The notes below the pieces were generated by a model. It did not search any database, was not told the origin of the DNA, and saw only the letters and a program-made list of their open reading frames with translations. Positions 47,310 through 58,600 of a stretch of 64,000 bases of DNA are shown in pieces (positions within the stretch are counted from its first letter, which is position 1; the number at the start of each line of letters is the position of its first letter). The stretch covers positions 1,327,283 through 1,391,282 of the forward strand of contig FN649735.1 of the NCBI GenBank assembly GCA_000310025.1, given 5' to 3'. This DNA is from Ectocarpus siliculosus (Eukaryota; Sar; Phaeophyceae; Ectocarpales; Ectocarpaceae). The position numbers and the translations under genes are program-made.

Positions 47310-49604
47310 ATTGCAAGCAGACGGAGAAGGCGCAGCAGCCCTCGCAATGACCCAGCTCGGACATCGCTCTCCGCTCTCCGCTCTCGGTCTCGACATTCCG
47401 CCAGAAAAGAGACAAGTCAGTTCGCCCTCGGCTTTACACTATGATACTATAATTCTTGACGCCGTCCTCGCTACTTCTAACTCGCGCGACCGCGCTGCTC
47501 CTTGGAGCTCCACGACTGAACGAGACACACGAATTTCCAAGAAGATAGAGAGAGTGCGGAATCCACAGATAACAGCTAACGCAGTCCACACACAAAAGAT
47601 GTACAAGTGGAACTGGGCGTCTTCGTGATCAACGCGCCGCGGCCTCCGCGCGCAAGGTACAAGAAGAAGAAACGAAAAAAAGAATATGCAACCACCGCAG
47701 TTTCCTGGACTATGCATGCTCTAGGCGGTCGCGTCAGATTCCCTCACAACCCCCCACCCCGCGAGTGCTTGCACCTTCCTACACACCTCCCACGACCTTG
47801 CTCAACACCCCCCCCCCTCTCGCACTGCTGCTCACCCCCCCCCCTGTCAGTCACAGTGCAGTCATGTGATACAAAACCGATTCAGCAGCGCATCACACTT
47901 CCTCAAAACACTAGCGCTTTCCAACCACTACTGTTACCCTGACACTTCAACTAAGTACTGCATAATAAATGCGAAACCATCGAAACATGCAAGTAGAAGA
48001 CAAGAGGGACGGGGGGCGAAAAACAACAAACGAGAAAACAGTATCAACCCGTAAAACAACGAAACAAAAAAAAACTCGTGAAAAAACGAAAAAACGGATT
48101 TGGCATACGACGCCCTCCTGCTCCCCCTCATGCAACAAACACAAACAAAAGCATCCTCCTACGCTTGAGCCGTTTCAACAATACGCCGCATCCCTCTTTG
48201 ACAAATTGGAACCAAGGCCTCCTCGGGTTTCCAACAAATGGCGGTAGGGCATGCTTCACGGGGCATGCTTCACCGGCGCTCCCTCAACGACGCGTGGCGA
48301 CAATAGGGGCGGCACTCAACAGCAGTAGTCCTCCCTCCTGCTGATGTGGTTGCCGTGCCAAAATCGAAACCGGTGTATGAAACTCCCTCCGTACGCGTTC
48401 CCCCACCTCAACCTCCCCGCTACGCACCTATCGCCAGCAGCATATTTCTATCACAGCAGTCTTTTCCAGGAATAACTTTCCGGCATCGAGATCTTTATCG
48501 GCAGACCCCCTACACCGGAGGAGCAGAAGAAGAAACGCCTTCCTTAGTCTTGGCCGCAACAGAGATCGGGGGAGGAAAGCTAAAAGACACCCCAACCGAG
48601 ATTTGGTCGCTTGACAGAAAGCGCGGAGGGAGGTCCAACGCTCGCTCTCTCTCTCTAAAGCGTGCCGAAAAAGAAGGGTTGCCCGAGCAGAACATACCAC
48701 ACGCCGTGCGTACGTGTCCCACGTACAGGTTCATACCTTATTCCGCGGGTATATATGGTATACCGCATACGTCCCACGCACGGGTCCGTACCGCATACAC
48801 GCAATATACCGTAACGCACCGCTGCAGCACCACGGAACGGTGAAACGTCTCCGAGGGCGAGAAATTCCACACACAAAAACGCACCGCATACAGCAGCAGC
48901 GCGCACATGCACAAACTTGGCGTGACGTTTACGGGGACAGTATGGCGCGCCCTGTACGTCTCGACGGAGGACTGTTCGGGCAAAATATGCCACGTTATAT
49001 CGCCCCGTTACTGTGCCGCGTATAACGGCGGTCCACACGTAAATAAATGGTAACTGCAGCTACACATAGTGCCACCCATGCGGTTATTTAGTACGCCACA
49101 CAACCGCGGCGCTGACAAAGAAAAAAAAAAAACTCTACGCCTCGAAGGAGACCAGACTCACCAAAAAACATATGTAGCATGTCCGACACACGTACGCGCT
49201 TACACACATACCGTTTACCACACACATGAACACAGTTCAAAACGCCGACGAACAAAAAACTCTAGTTTTACCACTGCATGCGGTTCCCGCCCGCACTTGT
49301 AGGATACAGGGAGCAAAGATCGCGCGACGAAAAAAAGGGGGCCATTGCGATGAAGATGGTCTTCGAAGCTGGATCTTATCGGTTTGGAGGACGGGATCTT
49401 TGCTCTGCTTTCTCCTTCTCCTCCTCCCTCGAGAAAACACCAACCACAACCAGACGATATCGGTGGGCCAGGTTCCACCACCATCCCTCCCACAGCCACC
49501 AGCACCGCCGTGCACCCAATCCTCCCCGCGCATCCCTCGGGAGGCGGCTCGCTCGCTCTCTAGGCTGTCGGTCCCTCCCTAGGAGACCTTACCGCGCTGT
49601 TCGT

Positions 49605-52600
49605 TCACTTGCGCGCCTTCGGCCGTACGTCGGAGTCCATCACGTCTCTCACGAAGATCTGGTCCTTCGGGTGACTGCGGAATAACCAGCAGTACATCAA
49701 GGGTGGGATACATTGGAACCGAACAGCAGCAGGGCAGGGGGGAGGTTCCGCGGCAGAGACATGTTCATGGTTTTTGGGTCTGGTTGCAGGAGCTTATCTA
49801 TGTGTGTGCCCCGGGACAGCTGCACAATGTTTGAAGATGCCACAAACGGTGGGGGCTGAATCCGGTTATCGGGGGGGACGGTGGATGCAACGAGGGCGGA
49901 GGGGGGGGGGGTGGCGAAGCACCAGCGCCAACACCCAATAAAAACACACACACACATATTAGAGGAAACACCGCATCACGAGGCACCGACAAACAACGAC
50001 AACAAAGCCATACTTTCCCGTTCCATCCATCGCATTGATTCAGCGCTCTACACACGTTGCGTTGCTGCATCCTCCAATCCGCGGTCAGTACAAAAAAAAA
50101 AAAAAAAACTTACGCGATGGCACCCTGCTCGAAGGTGTAGGAGGAGGCGATCGCGAGGCGTGTGCCGTCGTGGTTGAAGGACAGGGAAGATATCCCCGTG
50201 TTGTACGCGCTCGACTGCCACAGACGCTTCTTGTTCTTCCCGTCCCAGATGTTCACCATCTGGAAGAAGGTGATGGGGGAGGGAGGGGTGGGTGCTCAAT
50301 GCGTGCTTGCCGAGGTCGCTTGACCTTTAACGACGCAAACCTTGGAGTTTAGACAACCGCCGTGCTACGAAAGCTTCATGTTGCCACCACGCATAATCGA
50401 CACGGGAGCCGGCAGAATCGAGAGAGGGGGGTACTTGTGTGATCGACGGTTTGGTCGAGAAGGCGAACGGCAGGGAGGAGAGCCGGCTGTGCATTGAAAA
50501 ACTGTTGTCTTGCTAGTGCACTTAAACAGGGACGCCCTTGTTCCCACTTCGTATTACACTTGAGGACAGATAACCCCTTGCATCTTCCTCTCGCTAGAGT
50601 TGGAGCCCCATGCGTGAGTCCTGCAATAGTTGCTTCAAAGACACCACCCGGTTGGCCGCGGCAACCATGGTAAAACCACAGCCGAGATCCGGGGCAGGCT
50701 CAATCAGGCAAGGACGCCCGACAGAGGCGAGGGGTGGGAGATTCCGATCCGATCCGTCTCGAGAAATAGCTCTGGGGTGGCTGGGGTGGCTGGCTGGAGT
50801 CGAGGCACGACGGAGCAGATTGACACCGTGGAATACGCATCTCACATTCCACTATTTCTGTCATGTCCCGTGGAGAACACTCCCTTGGAGTAAAGTACCG
50901 CAAATAGATGAATAGTTTATCCTTGTGTGTCATGTACCCGTACCCTCATATTTCTGCAAGCCCCCCCCGCAAACTCGCCCAAAACAGGTACGCGCTCGTG
51001 CGGGTGGACGGCACTTGCAAGGTTCTCCCATGACTCTACTAGTCTTGACCCGCCACCCTTACCTTGTCACAGCCGCCGGAGGCGAAGGTCCCGTATACCG
51101 GGTGGAAGGCCATCGCGTTCACGGGGAAAACCTGGTCCCCCTTGCGGTGGCACTTGAAGGCGTACTTGTTGTCCTGAGACTCCTGCTCTCACGCGGACGC
51201 GTGCAAGCGCGCGCACGTAGTGTAGTAGGAAACGGACAGACGAAAAAGCAAAAAAAAATACACGCACCGAGAACCTTCATGTTAGTACATCACACGCTCG
51301 GCCATTTGCTTTTCGAAGAGAACCCTCGACACGCGCACGCAGGCTTGCGCAACAAAAGCCACGAAGCGCACTACAGGCGCACGAACCCATCAAAACAAAA
51401 GGGGCCAAATCTGCCACTTGCTTACTCGGAGAAAGCTCGCAAGACTGCACCGACACGACAGTCATGAGGAATCTACCGCAGGTGACACGAGACACCACTA
51501 ACCCCAACCCAAGTCATATCCCCTTGGACTGATCTTTTCAAAGATCGAATAATCAATCCACCACCAAGAAGGTGTAGGGAGTCAAACGAAGCGCTGTCGG
51601 AAACGCCCTCGAAGAGGGGATTCAACCACCAATATTTTCGACACCTCCTCTTTCCGCCGTGGAGTAATCGAGAAATGAACATCGGTCAAAGGAGGGGGTA
51701 ATATCTTCCGTCATCTACGGAAAAAGAACCGTTGGAACGCCTGCTCTTGGAAATCATGAAAAGTTCAGCGCCACGGTAATTCTAGTATGTCATACATAGT
51801 CATGGTGGAGCGCCAAATAAGGTTGAAATGTACCTTAAGGACGATTGGGGCACTGGGTTTGATCGTTCGATGCTGCGTCTTCAACAGAGCACACAACAAC
51901 ATAAAAATGTGGCGTACCGTACCGTACCGTACCGTACCGTACCGTACCGTACCGTAGAAACATGGAAAAATACAAATAGCAGATGTTCAGTAAATGTGGG
52001 CAGTTTCACCATCATTCCACGGAACTGTGCGAGGAAGGCCGGGGGAAACCAGCCGCAACGACGAGAGCAAAACAAAACAGCCCGCCTCACACGAAAACAG
52101 CACCACCACGACCACCCCCACCAGAAACGACACACCCAACCTGCGTGTCGATTGCCCAACAAAAGGCTAAACACTAGCTCCAAAAAAACGTCAACACGCA
52201 CCGCCACCACCGCTACCAACAACACCACCGCAACCAACGAGGACCTTCCGCGGTGTTTTTCGACTAAGATAAAAATTACTTCGTATTTGATAAAGCATGC
52301 CATCGGGAAAGTTGGGTTGGGGGTAGGGTCTGCGTATCCCCCCCCCCCCCCCCCCTTGCCATGTGGCAAATCGGAGGAGAGTAGACCCCACATAGTTGGG
52401 GAGTGTGAGTTGTACAGGAAGGAAAGAGAGGATCTCGAGGAGGAAATGAGATAGAGAGGGTGTGACATGGACAAGTTTGGTAAATTAGACAACAGCGAAA
52501 AAACGATCGCGATAATTGGGGATAGATGGTGGGCACAAGAGGCCCTAGAGGACGGGGATAAGATGTGCAAGAAATTTTTATGGAGTTTGTGTCAGAAACG

Positions 52601-55600
52601 TAAAGAGCTCCCAAATGTTGGTGGTGTCTCTAGTAGGGGTAGGAACGGTGCTCCGTCTCGAAAGGGACGCGTGGTCAATGGTCAAATGACTTACGGCAAG
52701 CAACAAATGAGTACGCCCCCCCCCCCCCCCCCTGCTCCCTGTTCTATTTATTTCCTCATGAACTTAATTTCGCGTCAAGGGCGGGCCCCCAACCAACACC
52801 CACCCGCACCTTGGACGTGTCGAAGTACTCGACGGCCACCCTCCCCTCCACAGACCCCACCGCGTAACCCTTCTGGTCCGGGAATATCCTCACGCAGCGC
52901 GTCTGGTACTTGAGGCTGCTGACGCGCCGCTGCTCCGGTTCCGCCAGGCTGCGCATGTCGTACACCCAGATGTGCCGGTTCGAGGTACCGACGACGGCGC
53001 GCATGTCCGAGACGGACATGGTGAAGACCTGGTTCCGATCGTGAAAAAAAAAAAAAGTGTGGTTTCATCAGCCAACAGGTACACAACTACGCGCAGAGAA
53101 ACAGACAAAGGCACCCGGGGAATAATGGGAACAGCCTCAGAAAACGAGCTGCAAAAAAAGAGGAGAAAATACACACACACACACACACGGCGAGACTCGC
53201 GGGGGGAGCGTGGGTGCGAGTGTGTGTATATATAAAAAACGCGCCGAAAAGGATGATCATCAGACAAGAAACAGAAAAAAACAAGCGTACATGTGAGCGG
53301 TCAGATACGTGAAAAAGGAGTTGAGGTGCGTGTGCGAACTCGACGTCCTGTGGTTCGAGGAATTGTAACGTGCCAAAACGACAGTGCAGGGTCGTGTCTC
53401 CCGAAAAGATGGAACAGCTTTGACAACATAGCACAGCATGACCACCGCGCACGTTCAGCTGTGGCCACTGCAACAGCAGCATTGCCATCTCCTACAAAAT
53501 GGGGCGTGCAACGTCGAGGGAACGAACCGAGCCCGGCCAGCTTCACCCAAGGCCTACGGTATCCGATTGAGGTTGACTGGCCTGTGACAGCAACACGAAA
53601 CAGCAGCCGCAGCAATAGCAACATGAGGCAGCAACAACGACAACACGGCCAACAACGGGCGAGACAGATAAAGCTGGCACCGGCCACGGAGGCGTGTTTC
53701 CTCTCACAGCACAGCGGAAACCCCGATTCAAGCTTCCCTCTCCTCGAAGCCCCGCCCCCCATCCCCCGCCACCAACCCACGTAGCCGTGCTTCCTCTCAC
53801 ATCACAGGGGTAACCCCGATTCAAGCTCCCCCCCCCAGGCGCGGGCCTCGACTGCACGAGGGCCTGCTTTCACCTAGGGTCCCAGAACCCCGCCCCCCTC
53901 CCCGCCCGCCCCTCGCATACACACCTTCCCAGGCGCGGGCCTCGACTGCACGAGCGCCTGCTTCGACCTCGGGTCCCAGGCGTTGAGCTTGGCGTCCCAG
54001 CCCCCCGTTAGCACCGTCCCCGTGCTGGCGTTGTACTCCACGCACCTCACCGCCTTGTCGTGGGACCCCAGCAGGGTCACCGCTCCGGTCTCGAGGTCGA
54101 CTCTGACACACCAAGTTACATACATAAAGGTTACGTCACCAAAGACGGACACAGCGGTGGCTACCGTTTAAGAGAGATTATTTAAGAGAAGGTACCCATT
54201 AAAGAGAGTCAAACTGGCTTGTCACGACCATGATCAAATACATACCATTCACACAGTACGGTTTACGAGAAAACCGGATTTAAGAGAAAATAACTGGCTT
54301 GTCCCGACCCTCTCTTAAACCGTAGACGCTACCGAACATAAAATTCAGCATTGCCCTTTCACCATGTTACAGTTTTACATCACCAAGACGCATACATTTA
54401 GTGCTGTGATGATTGACACGGCGGTGTCTAGTGGGCAAGCGGGAGCGAGGAGGGTAGCCTACACCGAGCGCGAGCGGACGAAAGCTCCACCAACGACTGC
54501 TGGAGATCGTACCTTCTCTTCTCTTACGTTTTCAAGGCAAGAGGGTTGACGGACAGAGACATCGATTGTCTGCAACCCTAATCCCGCAGTTGTATTTAAA
54601 GCACTTGGAACGAAACGTCGTACAGCTAGCGCGAGCACTCAAGAACCTCTAGTCTTGGACGAGGCCGAGGTTCTTAAGTTCTGAGGGCTGTGCCACGGAT
54701 GACCGCTACATATGGTGGTAGGTTTGAGTGACCTTAACCGTTCGCTGCTCATAAATTGGTGCTCAAGTCCTTAGATTTTCAGGTTTTCGAGGCCCCACTG
54801 AACTTCGGCTTCACGGTCGGCAAGGGAAGGAGTGAAAAAAAGGGATGGCTCAAACCTTCTCGGGATAAAAAACTAAGGCAAGCACCGCACCGGGAAAGGA
54901 AGGGTGGGGCAGTAAAAAACAAACACAAAAAATATTAAAAAAAGCTCCACACTGGTGTGACCTTCCTCTTGTGTGACCCCGGCTGACACGTCAGGTATGT
55001 TAACACGCCAAAACGCCTGAATACCGGCGCCAGAAAGTATGGGACGAACACAAACACACACGTAGAACGTGCCAAGTTCGTGAGTGCGGGCGCAATCTGT
55101 GGAAGTCTAACGACAACCGACGTTACTCACTGCTTGACTTGTTTGTCCAGCCCCCCGCAGAAGCCCGTGGCCGAGGTGTCCTTGAAGCAGCAGTCCAGCT
55201 GGGCCATCTTGCTGGGGATTACCCTCTTGGACAGGTTCTGCCGCGCATCGTACAGTCTCAGCGTCTGCACCACCGAAACCGACAACAACACCGCAGACAG
55301 GAGGGGAACAGGGGGCGAAACATGTGTCAAGAGGCGAACAACAGCAGGAATAAATAAATATTGCTGTCATTTTAACAGTGCGGGGAAAAAGGGGGGGGGG
55401 TGTACTCATAGTCGTGTATGCCGTAGTCGTTAGACCATTGACCTCGCATCCCTACAAAGCCGGGACGGAGCACGCCGGGTTCTCACCGGACCCGGCTCTC
55501 ACATCACCAAGCGCGAGGCGCCGTGAGGTATTCGGCGAGTCGCATGAAGGGTGAGCTGCATCCTGCTAAGGGTGTTCGGCATCTTGTGCTTACTTCCTTG

Positions 55601-58600
55601 CGTACGGATGACAGCTACGTATGACTTAATTTATTTTCTGGTGCTTTCACTTCCAGAGACAGTTGTAAGCACTGTGTAACTGCCTCGAGGATGCTTGACC
55701 ATTTTAACACAACGTGGTGCGATCATCCCCCGTTGCGCGGAGTGGGGGGGGGGGCGGGGGGGCAGGCAGCAGACAGGCAGACAGGCAGACAGACAGACAA
55801 GCGCTTTTCTCTGGTATAGGAGTCGGAGAGATGGCACCCCCATGTCAGCGAATATATGTAAGCATTTCTCTACAACCACATAGGAGAGGGTGCTACCACC
55901 AACCGTCAGGAAAGCACGAGATGTTTCCAAAACAATTTCGGCAGTGGTACCCCCCCTGGTTGTGGAGAAATACAGCAGTACGCTATAAAAAAACGCGAAC
56001 ATGAGGGCGCCATCTCTCCGACATTCATGGTAATTGTTCATGCCGCGTCACCAGCGACAAGTGTTCGGCAAACACCGCCGAATCGGCCCGCCCCGAAACG
56101 TTGCGTGATCCCGGATCGTTCGTTCATCGCAAGTGACTACACGAAAACGCAGATAAGTTTGCCAGCCAGGAAGTCAGTAGATGAGGCGTACGCTGCGACT
56201 ATCTATCGATCACTGCGGACGGGAATTGGGAAAAATAGAAAATAAATCCTGTGCGGACATCCTCCCGCGGTATGACCCTGTTGCCCGTGCTTCCAAAAAA
56301 ACGCACCGAAAGCTATCAAGAAAATCGGCGCGCCCAAACAACAAGGGTGATGACACCGCATACACCCTCGAACGAAAGACACACCCCAAGCCGGCCGAAG
56401 AAACCTGTAGACGAGTTAAACAATGCAAAACTGTACGTGCTCGAGCCCAACCCAACTCAACGGCCGAGGTCGGTCAAACGCCGCCGCCCGCAACCCCGAA
56501 GCCCTACACCTCGGCTAGATACCAACCTCGGAAATTAGGGATAAGGGCTATTGTTATCGACCAATAAAACACGAAAAAAAAAACGAAACCGTGTTTTCTT
56601 GAACATATATGGAGGAGTTTTTCCCCGAAAGCGTGAAAAGGAGTCGTTTTTTTTGGGGGCTTGCTTGTTTTTGACAGAAGCATCGGACAAGCGCACCGCG
56701 GGCGCTGCAACATCACTGAGAACGCTAGAAAGACCTGCGAGACTCACATCCAGGTCTGTTGTGGAGATGGACAAGCGGCAGAAGCGGCGTTCAGTCCGTT
56801 CTTGGTCCAAAACTAGACATTGCGTGGTGCTCTCGTCTTCAACTGCTGCTGTTGGTGCTGGGGATTTTTTTTCGATCACACATAGCAAACACGGAAACAG
56901 TAGACCGAGTACAGCAGCACCACCAAGACCTCCAAAGCGCTGATTCCTTCGGTTCGGCTGTCTATATGATACCATCTCCCGGCGCCGTGCTGCTTCGTGG
57001 GTATTGGGTGCTTGGGTGTTGCTCAATAAGGTGTGTGAGAGACGTGTGCCACCTCACCAAAATGCCGTTGGAAAAATTGCGGCGAGATGATCTGTTTTTG
57101 GTCGGACACATCAACATCAATCCACGGCGCCACGCAGCAGTAGAGCAACAGGGCCTCCAACACGCTAATTCTTTCGGATTGGCCATCTATATGATGCTGG
57201 CCGTCAGCGCGGCTGCCGCCCTATGATTGTTGAGCTCGTCTACCTTTGGGTAGGTGGTGGTCAAAGATGGGAGTCGCAACCGTGAAAAATGAGCTGGCAA
57301 ACTGAAGAAATCGCAAGCAACACCCAGGTTGCGACACTCTGCCGTGCGCCTGTTGTTGCTGAAAACTGAAAACAGCAGGCCGGGTGGACGGGATCTTTCT
57401 AAGTGTGTTGTCCTCTGTGCCGGGTGCTGCTTATTGCGCTTTTATCGCTGCTCTATGGTGAGCAATACCATGTCAACCTGTTGTGTGCCGAGCAAAGCGT
57501 GTATTCAGGGAAGAAAACGTACTTTTTGCGATGACATCACGAAAAGAACAAGCAAAAAAAAGTCGGGTTTTCTTTTAACCGTTCCGTTTAAAAAAGAACG
57601 ATTTCGACGTTGCGTTAATAATAACCCTAATGCACGAACTCGATCTCTTATTACCAAGAGCACAGGGGGAACCCACACCGTCACGAGGGGCAAAACGGCG
57701 TGCCTCATGCTTTAGGCTTCATGCAGCATGTGTTGCCGACTTACAGCAGTGGGTCCGGTTTAGCGACCCCGTTGTAGTGTCACGAGGGAATGTGGGCGCT
57801 TTTCAGGACAGCTTCCTATTGCCGGTATGCAAGTGCGTGCCCTAGTGGCTACTGGACAGGGCAAGGGTGCCACGCGAGGTCGTCTCTACAAAGGGCATTT
57901 CGCTGAACAATGGGGGTTGCTAACCCGGGCCTACCGCTGCTGTACCGCGATAATACTGCATGCAACGGCACCGCAAGGGCTTGCCCCCCACCCCCCACCC
58001 CTCTCTCTTTCTCTCTCTTGCTACTCTTGTCGTTCTGCTGATCTCAGTCCTTGTTGGCTGGAACACTCTTTTTTGGGGCATTCAAAAAGGGTCACGATGC
58101 TGCTGCTGCTGTCGATGCTGCACGCCTTGCTGCTGCGTCTCGAGCGTGAAATGAGGAAATGCATATTGCGCTGTCGACGGTGATCTTAACGCAGCATATC
58201 ATCCATCAACTCATCGTGTGTGCATACTGCTGTCCGTCTTTCTGTCTCTTGTTGGTGCTCCCCCTTTTAGTATATTGCCGGGTGATCTCCGCGTCTTAAC
58301 TCCCACCGACCGCCTGTTCCTTCCCTGTTCGGTCTCAACGTTTTCCAATATGATGGTTGTTCGGCGGCACCTACATATCGAACGTGAACTCTGGCAGCTT
58401 GCTTGCTCTGTGGGGGGGTATATCAAATCTTCACCAATTCAAATTTGCTGCGTAGACTACTGCTGTACTGACTGCTGCGTGTCGCAAAATCTTCGGCGGT
58501 TGCTATTCATGCAAAGAGAGGTAGGTTGTCAAATATTTGTCCATTTATTTTGCTGACTTTCCTCTCTCGTGGCAAGCAGATGCACAACTCTAACTCTCGC

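Larger units (their letters stand above)
43194..49604. other. 6.4 kb with repeats and little coding signal
   Basis: No gene is firmly supported. A 31-bp tandem repeat (GTGCTGAAAGGATTCGT core, three units) lies at about 44178-44262. A 214-codon minus ORF at 44442-45086 has no recognisable features. A possible terminal minus exon at 47604-47439, acceptor CGCCCAG, reads FHLYIFCVWTALAVICGF as a TM-like segment and stops, but no upstream exon was found. Confidence 0.4.

Noticed and set aside
53301-53780. 159- and 163-codon overlapping ORFs in a BUB3 intron
   Set aside because: Both strands are open at once because of CAG/CTG-rich sequence; no domain and no splice support.
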